From contig JAODMA010000069.1 in NCBI GenBank assembly GCA_025464545.1, positions 1 to 6,065 on the forward strand: DNA of 6,065 bases, read 5' to 3'. Made by a program: the position numbers and the translations under genes. Shown here in pieces: positions 1 to 6,009 of this stretch. Position 1 is the stretch's first letter; every line of letters begins with the position of its first letter. A model generated the notes under the pieces. That model was not told where the DNA came from, searched no databases, and saw only the letters and a list, made by a program, of their open reading frames with translations. This DNA comes from Arthrobacter sp. (GTDB taxonomy: Bacteria > Actinomycetota > Actinomycetes > Actinomycetales > Micrococcaceae).

Positions 1-30
1 AGGGGGCCGGTGGGGACAGTCGATGGGGTT

Positions 31-1107
31 TTAGAGGAAGCGGTCCAGCAGGCTGGCCTCCGCCATCCGGCTCAGGCCTTCGCGGACGGTGCGGGCGCGC
101 TGGTCGCCGATGCCGTCCACGGTCATGAGGTCGTCGATTGTGGCCGCCATCAGGAATTGCAGTCCGCCGAAGTGGTCCACCAGGCGGTCGGCGACGGCCT
201 TCGGCACGGCCTTGAGCCCGGAGAGCAAACGGTAGCCGCGCGGCTGGACGACGGCATCGAGGTTGGCCTCCCCGCCGGCAAAACCTACGATGCCTGCGAT
301 CTTGCTGAGGTCGATCAGCTCCGTGGGGCCGAGGCTGACCAGGGCCTTGACGGCCTTGTCGATGTGTTCGGGCGAAGTGTCCGGGCCGGAGTAGTCGCGG
401 ATGATGAGGTCGCTGCCGGGACCGCGGCCCACTGTCAGTTCGTCCAGCTGCAGTGAAAGCAGGCGCCCGTCCTCGCCCAGTTCCAGCACGTACTGCGAGA
501 TCTCCTCGGAGATGCGGCGTACCATTTCCTGGCGCTGCAGGGTGACCGCGACGTCGCGGACTGTCACCATCGCCTCGATCTCGAGCGCTGAAAGCGAACT
601 GGTCACCTGGTCCAGGCGTGAGCGGTACCGTTCCAGGGTGGCCAGGGCCTGGTTGGCGCGGGCCAGGACCTTCTCGGAGCCTTCGAGCACGTGCCGCAGC
701 CCGTTCACGTAGAGCGCGATGATCTGCATGGACTGGCTCACCGAAATGACCGGCACGCCGGTCTGGATGGCCACGCGTTCGGCGGTGCGGTGACGCGTGC
801 CTGATTCCTGGGTCTCGATGCTGGAGTCCGGCACCAGCTGCACGGCGGCGCGCAGGATATTGCTGGCGTCCTTGTCGCAGATGATCGCGCCGTCCATTTT
901 GGCCAGTTCCCGGAGCCGGGTCGGGGAAAAATCGATGCCGATGTCGAAGCCGCCGGAACAGATGGATTCGATGGTCCGGTCGATGCCGAGCACGATCAGC
1001 GCACCAGTCCGTCCGCGGAGAATGCGTTCCAAGCCGTCGCGAAGGGCGGTGCCCGGTGCCACCCTGCCCAAAGTCGCCTTGAGTGAATCTTCAGGGCTCC
1101 GAGGCAT
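31..1107 (-). CDS. disA: DisA: DNA integrity scanning protein, diadenylate cyclase
   Basis: DisA condenses two ATP into cyclic di-AMP and, in studied bacteria, moves along DNA and stalls at branched intermediates, lowering its cyclase activity. The product is 358 residues, the usual actinobacterial length. The N-terminal DAC domain (about 1-145) shows both signature motifs: DGA at 72-74 (catalytic Asp72) and the GTRHR stretch with RHR at 105-107 that contacts ATP. A helical linker of about 150-280 follows, then a C-terminal helix-hairpin-helix DNA-binding region of about 300-355 containing VDGIGDQRAR. I chose the ATG at 1107-1105 because a GAAGGG Shine-Dalgarno sequence lies 7 bases upstream. 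An in-frame TTG at 1122-1120 would add five residues but place that ribosome site inside the gene. The stop is TAA at 33-31. It is transcribed divergently from prfC, with no radA beside it in this window. All key residues are intact. Identification is very secure. Confidence 0.97.
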   Translation of the reverse strand: MPRSPEDSLKATLGRVAPGTALRDGLERILRGRTGALIVLGIDRTIESICSGGFDIGIDFSPTRLRELAKMDGAIICDKDASNILRAAVQLVPDSSIETQESGTRHRTAERVAIQTGVPVISVSQSMQIIALYVNGLRHVLEGSEKVLARANQALATLERYRSRLDQVTSSLSALEIEAMVTVRDVAVTLQRQEMVRRISEEISQYVLELGEDGRLLSLQLDELTVGRGPGSDLIIRDYSGPDTSPEHIDKAVKALVSLGPTELIDLSKIAGIVGFAGGEANLDAVVQPRGYRLLSGLKAVPKAVADRLVDHFGGLQFLMAATIDDLMTVDGIGDQRARTVREGLSRMAEASLLDRFL

Positions 1108-1114
1108 AAATTTT

Positions 1115-1120
1115 CCCTTC
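1115..1120 (-). promoter_or_regulatory. Ribosome binding site of disA
   Basis: On the minus strand GAAGGG stands 7 bases before the ATG at 1107-1105. This is good Shine-Dalgarno spacing and decides the start against the upstream in-frame TTG at 1122-1120. Confidence 0.7.
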
Positions 1121-1167
1121 AAAGGTGCGGGCCATGCCCGCAGGTACGCCGGTTTCCAGTGTTTCCC

Positions 1168-1192
1168 GACAGGATCAAAAGTACTCGGTTCC
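1168..1192 (-). promoter_or_regulatory. Possible ECF-sigma-type promoter of disA
   Basis: Read on the minus strand, GGAACC (1192-1187), a 15-base spacer and TGTC (1171-1168) resemble the general ECF sigma pattern of a GGAAC-type -35 and a CGTC-type -10. Transcription would start near 1161, giving a leader of about 55 bases before the disA ATG. A housekeeping-type -10, TACTTT at 1183-1178, lies inside the same stretch but has no convincing -35. Both are read by eye. Only one or neither may be used. Confidence 0.3.
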
Positions 1193-1246
1193 CCGCTCTC
1201 ACCATGATAGAGGTAAACATGAACCCCAACCGCACGGACAAGCCTT

Positions 1247-1319
1247 AAAGTGCGCCATTCGAGAACCGCGACCCGGGGCCCGGAATGGCCCTGGAGCCCG
1301 CCGCCGTGGAGGGCACTTT
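1247..1319. repeat. Two nested inverted repeats upstream of prfC
   Basis: AAAGTGC (1247-1253) is an exact inverse of GCACTTT (1313-1319). Immediately inside it, GCCATTC (1254-1260) is an exact inverse of GAATGGC (1283-1289). The two left arms abut as one 14-base block, while the right arms are 23 bases apart. As RNA this would form an outer 7-bp stem, an inner 7-bp stem with a 22-base loop, and a side arm at 1290-1312. The arms are exact; whether the structure has a function is unknown. Confidence 0.45.
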
Positions 1320-1338
1320 GGCGGCGTCCGGGACCGGC

Positions 1339-1367
1339 TTCGCGTCAGTCCGGCGGCCTGCGATAAA
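1339..1367 (+). promoter_or_regulatory. Possible prfC promoter
   Basis: TTCGCG (1339-1344) and GATAAA (1362-1367) are separated by 17 bases, and TGC directly precedes the second hexamer as in an extended -10. The AT-rich hexamer stands out in very GC-rich DNA. Initiation near 1374 would give a leader of about 65 bases containing the 1387-1401 hairpin. The -35 match is poor, so this is tentative. Confidence 0.35.
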
Positions 1368-1438
1368 CTGGAAGCCGTGGGTGGACCGCGGGCTCTCCGC
1401 GCGATTCCCCTCCCCAACGCCGCAGCGAAAGTAGCACC

Positions 1439-3052
1439 GTGTCCCAAGACGTCCTTAGCCCCGCCCGAGTCCAGGAGATTCACAAGCAGGCGGCCCGGCG
1501 TCGGACTTTCGCGGTCATCTCGCACCCCGACGCCGGAAAGTCCACGCTGACCGAGGCGCTCGCACTGCACGCCAAAGTAATCGGCACGGCCGGAGCGTCC
1601 AGCGGCAAGGCCAACCGCAAGGAGACGGTCTCCGACTGGATGCAGATGGAGAAGGACCGCGGCATCTCGATCAGCTCCGCGGCCTTGCAGTTCGCGTACC
1701 GGGACACTGTGATCAATCTGCTGGACACGCCCGGCCACGCGGACTTCTCCGAGGACACCTACCGGGTGCTGGCGGCGGTGGACTGCGCCGTGATGCTCGT
1801 GGACGCCGCCAAGGGCCTGGAAACCCAGACCATGAAGCTCTTCGAGGTCTGCAAGCAGCGCAACCTCCCCATCATCACCGTGATCAACAAGTGGGACCGG
1901 CCCGGCCTGGACGCGCTCGCCCTCATGGACGAGATCACCGAGCGCACCGGGCTCCAGCCGATGCCGCTGACCTGGGCCGTGGGCATCTCCGGCGACTTCC
2001 GCGGGGTCTGGGACTTGCGCAATGACCGCTTCGCGCAGTTCAAGCGCAACAACGCCGGGGCCAACATTGCCCTCACCGAGTACTTCACCCCGGAAGAGGC
2101 AGCAGCCAGCCAGGGCGACGACTGGTCCAACGCGGTAGACGAGGCCGGGCTCGTCATCGAATCGAACCTGGAGTTCGACGTCGAGGCATTCCACGCCGGC
2201 AAGGCGACGCCGATCCTGTTCAGCTCGGCCGCGCTGAACTTCGGCGTGAAGGAAATCCTCGACGCCCTGGTGGACTTCGCCCCGCCCGCGGCGCCCAGGG
2301 CCGACGTCGACGGCGCGGCCCGTCCGGTAGATGCGCCGTTCGCCGGCTTCGTCTTCAAGGTCCAGGCCGGCATGAACAAGGCCCACCGTGACCACGTCGC
2401 CTTCATCCGGATCTGCTCCGGGATCTTCGAACGCGGGATGGTGGTGACCCAGGGACGGACCGGGAAGTCCTTTGCCACCAAGTATGCCCAGCAGGTGTTC
2501 GGCCGCGAACGCGAGGTCATCGACGAGGCCTTCCCGGGCGACGTCGTGGGCCTGGTGAACGCCTCGTCGCTGCGGGTCGGTGACAGCCTGTTCCTGGAGC
2601 AGCCGGTGGAGTTCCCCGCCATCCCCTTGTTCGCCCCCGAGCACTTCCAGGTGGCCCGGTCCAAGGACCCCAGCCGCTTCAAGCAGTTCCGCCGCGGCAT
2701 CGAGCAGCTGGAGCACGAAGGCGTCATCCAGGTCCTCCGCTCGGACATCCGCGGGGACCAGGCCCCGGTGCTGGCCGCCGTCGGACCCATGCAGTTCGAA
2801 GTGGTGGAAGACCGCATGGCGCATGATTTCAGCGCGCCCATGCGGCTGGAGCGGCTGCCGTATTCCATCGCCCGGATCTCCACCGCGGATGCCATGCCGG
2901 CGCTGGCCAACGTGCCTGGCGCCGAAGTGCTGCTGCGCTCCGACGGCGAGTACCTGGCTTTGTTCAATGACGTCTGGGCACTGCGCAGGATCGAGAAGAA
3001 CCATCCGGACCTGACGCTGCTGCCGATCGGCACCCACAACCCGGCAAGGTAG
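1439..3052 (+). CDS. prfC: Peptide chain release factor 3 (RF3)
   Basis: RF3 is a cytoplasmic translational GTPase that removes RF1 or RF2 from the ribosome after peptide release and recycles it. The product is 537 residues, close to the roughly 530 of E. coli RF3. The G domain has a P-loop SHPDAGKST at 28-36, a switch I region leading to SDWMQMEKDRGIS at about 65-77, DTPGH at 96-100, NKWD at 150-153 and an SA motif at about 263-264. The DFSEDTYR stretch after DTPGH and the FSSAALNFGV element are typical of RF3 and separate it from EF-G and TypA. An EF-Tu-like beta-barrel domain and the RF3 C-terminal domain follow. The start is GTG at 1439 with a weak GAAAG at 1427-1431, 7 bases upstream. 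The stop is TAG. It is a single gene, 182 bases before the kinase, so operon membership is unlikely. No key residue is missing. Confidence 0.97.
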   Translation: MSQDVLSPARVQEIHKQAARRRTFAVISHPDAGKSTLTEALALHAKVIGTAGASSGKANRKETVSDWMQMEKDRGISISSAALQFAYRDTVINLLDTPGHADFSEDTYRVLAAVDCAVMLVDAAKGLETQTMKLFEVCKQRNLPIITVINKWDRPGLDALALMDEITERTGLQPMPLTWAVGISGDFRGVWDLRNDRFAQFKRNNAGANIALTEYFTPEEAAASQGDDWSNAVDEAGLVIESNLEFDVEAFHAGKATPILFSSAALNFGVKEILDALVDFAPPAAPRADVDGAARPVDAPFAGFVFKVQAGMNKAHRDHVAFIRICSGIFERGMVVTQGRTGKSFATKYAQQVFGREREVIDEAFPGDVVGLVNASSLRVGDSLFLEQPVEFPAIPLFAPEHFQVARSKDPSRFKQFRRGIEQLEHEGVIQVLRSDIRGDQAPVLAAVGPMQFEVVEDRMAHDFSAPMRLERLPYSIARISTADAMPALANVPGAEVLLRSDGEYLALFNDVWALRRIEKNHPDLTLLPIGTHNPAR

Positions 3053-3096
3053 CGGTGGCCTCCGTTCCGGGGAAACGTTCAGGAAAACGTGCTGCA

Positions 3097-3112
3097 GGGC
3101 TTCACAAAGCCC
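3097..3112 (+). terminator. Weak hairpin downstream of prfC, possible terminator
   Basis: GGGCTT and AAGCCC form a perfect 6-bp stem with a CACA loop, 44 bases after the prfC stop. The following bases (GTATCCGGG) are not a U tract, so any termination would be non-canonical. It overlaps the putative -35 of the kinase promoter and competes with the CCCG/CGGG stem at 3110-3121. Confidence 0.3.
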
Positions 3113-3128
3113 GTATCCGGGTTATCAT
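3101..3128 (+). promoter_or_regulatory. Candidate promoter for the kinase-GAF gene
   Basis: TTCACA (3101-3106) and TATCAT (3123-3128) each differ from the sigma70-type consensus at one position and are 16 bases apart. This is the best-looking promoter in the window. Transcription from about 3135 would give a roughly 100-base leader before the TTG start at 3235, including the strong stem at 3156-3172. Confidence 0.5.
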
Positions 3129-3136
3129 AAGTAACC
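3120..3136. promoter_or_regulatory. Candidate operator over the kinase promoter -10
   Basis: GGTTA (3120-3124) and TAACC (3132-3136) form an inverted repeat with a 7-base centre that covers the TATCAT -10. A third TAAC follows at 3141-3144. The position suits a repressor site. The regulator is unknown, and the arms are short enough for chance to remain possible. Confidence 0.35.
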
Positions 3137-3155
3137 TTGCTAACACTGCGGGCGC

Positions 3156-3172
3156 TGGCGGCTCTGCCGCCA
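3156..3172 (+). other. Perfect hairpin in the kinase leader
   Basis: TGGCGGC and GCCGCCA form a perfect 7-bp GC-rich stem with a TCT loop. No T run follows, so it could be a pause site, an mRNA stabiliser or a factor-dependent attenuator. It lies about 60 bases before the kinase start codon. Confidence 0.45.
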
Positions 3173-3234
3173 AGTTGGACTGATCCGCCCGATTCCGTCG
3201 GCGGGCCCCGCACTTAAGGGACAACGAACACTTC

Positions 3235-4650
3235 TTGACTGACACAATTTCAGAGTCGGCACCTTCGAAGCCGGCCACCTCCACACGGAGCATGGAACCC
3301 GGTTTCCTGCTGAGCGGCCGGTACCGCGTTGAAGAGCCGATCGGCCGGGGCAGTCAATCCACCGTCTACCGGGCCCATGATGAACTCCTCCAGCGCCAGG
3401 TCGCCGTCAAGGTTTTCCGCAATGACGCGGATGATTTGGAGCGCACCCGCCAGCAGGGCCAGGAAGTGCGCATCCTCGCCGGAATGAGCCACCACGCCCT
3501 CGTGACACTCTTCGACGCCGGCGCCGACCTCAGCGATCCGGACGTACGGCTCACCTACCTCGTGATGGAACTGGTGCGCGGACCTGACCTGCGGCACCGC
3601 GCCGCCCAGGGGCCGCTCTCGACGGCGCATATGGCAGTGATCGGGCATGACCTTGCTGACGGACTCTCCTATATGCACCACCACGGCATCGTCCACCGGG
3701 ACATCAAGCCGGCCAATATCCTGCTGGTCGACTACAGCAACGAGGACCGGCGTCCCCGCGCCAAGCTCAGCGACTTCGGCGTCGCCGTCCTCCAGGCGGA
3801 GAGCCGCGTCGCCGACGAGGGCGGAACGTCTGGTACCCCCGCGTACCTCAGTCCTGAGCAGGCCGCGGGCGAACCCGCCGGCCCGCCCAGCGACATCTAC
3901 TCGCTGGGCCTGGTGTTGCTGGAAGGGCTGACCGGAAGGATGGCGTACCCGGGCGCGCCGATCCAGTCCGCCGTGGCCCGGCTGCTCGAGGATCCCCAGA
4001 TCCCGGAGGAACTCGCTCCTATGTGGGTTGCGCTGCTGACCTCCATGCTCGCCCGCGATCCCTCCGCGCGCCCGGCCGCGCGCGAGGTGGCCTTGGCCCT
4101 GCGCCAGGAGGTGATCAACGGGGCCGCCCGGCACCGCCTCGACGAGTCCCCGACCGCCACGGACGAGGAAGGCCGCATGCGGGCGGTGGAGCGGTACCGG
4201 ATCCTGGACACTCCCGCGGACGGCGCCTTCGACCGGATTGCGGGCCTGGCCGCCCGCCTGTTCTCCGTGCCCGTCGCGATCGTCAGCGTCGTGGACCACG
4301 ACCGCATCTGGTTCAAGGCCCACCACGGCACCGAAGTCACGGAAATCGGCCGCGACCCGGGGCTGTGCGCTTCGGCGATCCTGCAGGACGAGGCCTGGAT
4401 CATCCGGGACGCCACCACGGACCCCCGCACCCTCACCAACCCGCTCGTGGCCGGCGAATTCGGCTTGCAGTTCTACGCCGGCGTTCCGCTGCGGACCCCG
4501 GACGGCTACAACCTCGGTACGTTCTGCATCCTGGACCGGACCGCGCGGGAGTTCACCGATGAGGACACCCGGATGCTGGAGGACCTCGCCGCGATCGTGA
4601 TGAACGACCTCGAGCTGCGGCTGCAGAGCCGGGAAGCGATCGCCCGCTAG
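3235..4650 (+). CDS. Soluble serine/threonine protein kinase with C-terminal GAF domain
   Basis: This is a 471-residue Hanks-type kinase that transfers ATP phosphate to Ser/Thr residues of unknown substrates. The kinase domain (about 28-290) has the glycine loop GRGSQSTVY (37-45), Lys59 in AVKVF, Glu77, HRD at 154-156 with Lys158 and Asn161, DFG at 180-182, SPE at 206-208, Asp220 and Arg279, so all catalytic elements are present. After a short linker, a GAF domain (about 314-465) carries the family stretches RYRILDTP, PVAIVSVVD, FYAGVPLRTPDG and GTFCILD. I see no transmembrane helix, PASTA repeat or signal peptide, so it should be cytoplasmic, with the GAF domain as likely sensor. The TTG at 3235 is the only start between the upstream in-frame stop at 3181 and Met20. 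The only Shine-Dalgarno-like sequence, AAGGGA, lies 13 bases upstream. The next start, the ATG at 3292, has a GGAG just one base away. The gene stands alone, convergent with the regulator downstream. Ligand and targets cannot be read from sequence. Confidence 0.93.
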   Translation: MTDTISESAPSKPATSTRSMEPGFLLSGRYRVEEPIGRGSQSTVYRAHDELLQRQVAVKVFRNDADDLERTRQQGQEVRILAGMSHHALVTLFDAGADLSDPDVRLTYLVMELVRGPDLRHRAAQGPLSTAHMAVIGHDLADGLSYMHHHGIVHRDIKPANILLVDYSNEDRRPRAKLSDFGVAVLQAESRVADEGGTSGTPAYLSPEQAAGEPAGPPSDIYSLGLVLLEGLTGRMAYPGAPIQSAVARLLEDPQIPEELAPMWVALLTSMLARDPSARPAAREVALALRQEVINGAARHRLDESPTATDEEGRMRAVERYRILDTPADGAFDRIAGLAARLFSVPVAIVSVVDHDRIWFKAHHGTEVTEIGRDPGLCASAILQDEAWIIRDATTDPRTLTNPLVAGEFGLQFYAGVPLRTPDGYNLGTFCILDRTAREFTDEDTRMLEDLAAIVMNDLELRLQSREAIAR

Positions 4651-4707
4651 GAACATCTCCGCCTTCAGCGCCGGTCCCTCTGGTCGGGCTTCGGCGGCGG
4701 TGGGAAC
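4651..4707. other. Convergent junction between kinase and regulator genes
   Basis: Only 57 bases separate the two converging stops. CGCCG (4669-4673) can pair with CGGCG (4692-4696) across an 18-base loop, and CCGCC (4659-4663) with GGCGG (4693-4697). Neither has a T run, so I see no convincing terminator for either gene. Confidence 0.4.
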
Positions 4708-5910
4708 CTAGCGTCGTCCGGCGTGCAGCGCCAGTTCCAGCTCAAACCGCGCCCTAGGGTCTTCCAGGGTGTCGCCGAACAGCTCCCGTAACTGCGCCGC
4801 CCGGTAGCCCACGGTCTGCGGATGGATGCCGAGTTCTGCCGCCACCGGCGCGCGCTGGCCCCAATGGCGCAGCCACGAAAGCAGCGTTTCCGCGAGGCGC
4901 TCGCGCTGGGCCGGGCGCAGTCCCTCCAGCGGGGCAAGCCGGCGGCTGGCCAGCTCCGCGATCGCGGAGGGTTCCGCGCCCAGAATCACCTGGGCCAGAT
5001 GGTCGTCTGCCCAGATCGGCGGGTCCTCCGGACCGTCCCGCGGGTCAAGCACGGACGCCGCGAGCACGGCGAGCCGCAACGAGTCGGGGACCTTCTCCCA
5101 GCCGCCTGCAGGGCCCACCGAGGCGCTGCGTCCCTGCAGCGCCTTTTCGAGGTTCGCACGCGTTGCGGTGGACTTCTGCACCGGCACCAGGGCGACGACG
5201 TCGGTCTCCCGCTCGATCACCAGGGTTCCCGCCCCAAGCCGCAGGCGCAGCCCGGCTGCCCGCTCCAGCGGGAGTGTCACCACCACCATCCGCGTCGGCA
5301 GGGACCAGTCCGCCAGGGCTGCCTTTTGCCGGAGGGCGGCCTCATCCGCCTGCCCCAGCAGCAGCAGGTCCAGCAGTTCAGTGCGGCGCCGGTCCACTGC
5401 GCCGGCACGCTCGGACTGTTCAAAGGCGTACGCCTCGGCACTGACGGCAGACAGTTCGTCGATGTAGGCGAGAATCGATTCGCCCAGGTCCACCACGACG
5501 CTCTGGCCCAGATGATGCTCGACAGACACCCGGGACATCTCCCGGAACGTCACCCGGGCACCCATGCGGTAGGCGCTCAGCAGCGCATCCATGCTCCGGC
5601 CCTGCCGGAATTCGCCGCTTCCGAGCCCCGCCACCAGCTGGCGGCTCTCATCTGACAAAGCCGGCAGCCTGGTCCCGGGCAACTGCAGGAAGCGGTCCAG
5701 CGCCGCCGCCACCCCGCGTCGGAGTCCGCGGCCGAACCGGCCCTCAATGGGCCGGGCGTAGGCGGGTACCAGCTGCGGCACCGCGTCGATGATGGCCTCG
5801 ACTATGCCCGGCATCATGGGCCGGAGCATATCGCTGACTTCCTGCGGCAGCGCCAGCCAGGGGGGGTCGTAACTTGAGGCCGCGGCGTGCCCGGTTGGTG
5901 TAACGTTCAT
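4708..5910 (-). CDS. PucR/CdaR-type helix-turn-helix transcriptional regulator
   Basis: The product is a 400-residue DNA-binding regulator. The C-terminus (about 338-397) matches the PucR C-terminal helix-turn-helix: LAETLLSWL, AAELGIHPQTVGYR with the recognition helix near 363-379, then LFGDTLEDPRARFELELAL. The N-terminal half (about 20-165) is helical and resembles the RsbRD-like sensory domain of such regulators, with GRSMDALLSAYRMGAR and AYIDELSAVSAEAY. The middle (about 200-300) is a degenerate GGDEF-like region without cyclase motifs. The start is ATG at 5910-5908, preceded only by a weak purine stretch (GGA, 8 bases upstream). The stop is TAG. It is divergent from the gene beginning at 6010 across 99 bases, so it most likely controls that gene and itself. 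Fatty-acid or lipid-related control is inferred from the neighbour; the ligand is unknown. Actinobacterial FasR is also PucR-like, but the N-terminal half here looks different from what I recall of FasR. Confidence 0.9.
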   Translation of the reverse strand: MNVTPTGHAAASSYDPPWLALPQEVSDMLRPMMPGIVEAIIDAVPQLVPAYARPIEGRFGRGLRRGVAAALDRFLQLPGTRLPALSDESRQLVAGLGSGEFRQGRSMDALLSAYRMGARVTFREMSRVSVEHHLGQSVVVDLGESILAYIDELSAVSAEAYAFEQSERAGAVDRRRTELLDLLLLGQADEAALRQKAALADWSLPTRMVVVTLPLERAAGLRLRLGAGTLVIERETDVVALVPVQKSTATRANLEKALQGRSASVGPAGGWEKVPDSLRLAVLAASVLDPRDGPEDPPIWADDHLAQVILGAEPSAIAELASRRLAPLEGLRPAQRERLAETLLSWLRHWGQRAPVAAELGIHPQTVGYRAAQLRELFGDTLEDPRARFELELALHAGRR

Positions 5911-6009
5911 AGGTCGGATCCGTAAAGTTGTTTCGGACAGACAGTTTCCTAGACTCGATCGTATGCCTTGGGTGAAGAACTATGATGCAAACTGACATAG
6001 GCTTAGTAA
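5911..6009. promoter_or_regulatory. Shared divergent promoter region, regulator and right-edge gene
   Basis: These 99 bases are AT-richer than the flanking genes and must hold both promoters. For the rightward gene, TATGAT (5981-5986) is a good -10, about 25 bases before its ATG, with no clear -35. For the regulator, TACGAT on the minus strand (5963-5958) is a possible -10, also with a weak -35. Weak -35 boxes suit activator-dependent transcription. Confidence 0.5.
5980..6000. promoter_or_regulatory. Palindromic candidate operator in the divergent region
   Basis: CTATG (5980-5984) and CATAG (5996-6000) form an exact 5-bp inverted repeat around an 11-base centre, placing the half-sites about 16 bases apart. 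The repeat covers the candidate -10 TATGAT of the rightward gene. The divergent PucR-type protein is the obvious candidate to bind it. Confidence 0.4.

Larger units (their letters stand above)
1108..1438. other. Divergent intergenic region between disA and prfC
   Basis: This 331-base stretch carries no gene I can support; open frames crossing it lack coding character and start signals. It holds the disA ribosome site and possible promoter (1108-1192), two nested inverted-repeat pairs (1247-1319), a possible prfC promoter (1339-1367) and a hairpin in the prfC leader (CGCGG at 1387-1391 with CCGCG at 1397-1401, 5-base loop). A pyrimidine run, CCCCTCCCC, follows at about 1407-1415. In many bacteria radA sits directly upstream of disA; it is not here. 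Confidence 0.7.
3053..3234. other. Structured intergenic region between prfC and the kinase gene
   Basis: This 182-base gap has an unusual density of short inverted repeats. These are GGGCTT/AAGCCC (3097-3112), overlapping CCCG/CGGG (3110-3121), GGTTA/TAACC (3120-3136), and TGGCGGC/GCCGCCA with a TCT loop (3156-3172). A weaker stem built on CGA/TCG lies around 3185-3204. A tandem repeat, GGAAACGT then GGAAAACGT (3071-3078, 3082-3090), precedes them. No stem is followed by a T run, so none is a standard intrinsic terminator. Confidence 0.6.

Noticed and set aside
2..34. Possible 3' end of a plus-strand gene converging on disA (stop TAG at 32-34)
   Set aside because: Only about ten codons are visible with nothing recognisable; a chance stop is just as likely.
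1283..1310. GGAAT followed at 18 bases by CGTG as a SigH/SigR-type promoter for prfC
   Set aside because: The -10 lacks the expected GTT and the distance to prfC is long; the AT-rich element at 1362-1367 is a better candidate.
1199..3037. Long antisense open frame of 612 codons opposite prfC
   Set aside because: It mirrors a GC-rich gene with biased third positions. Its translation is rich in His, Gly, Arg and Asp with no recognisable domain, and prfC is unmistakable on the other strand.
3343..3372. Glycine loop GRGSQS lacking the third glycine as a sign of a dead kinase
   Set aside because: Active bacterial kinases such as PknB also have a non-glycine there, and all other catalytic residues are present.
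4366..4529. Two cysteines in the GAF domain (Cys378 and Cys431) as a special redox pair
   Set aside because: Both sit in stretches that usually carry Cys in this GAF subfamily (CAxAI-like and GTxC-like), so they are not distinctive on sequence alone.
3250..4656. Antisense open frame of 468 codons opposite the kinase gene
   Set aside because: It is a compositional shadow of the kinase gene, with low-complexity translation, no domain and no credible start context.
4822..5655. Plus-strand open frame inside the regulator gene
   Set aside because: Its translation is repetitive in Arg, Gln, Pro and His without domain character. The minus-strand frame has a clear PucR helix-turn-helix.
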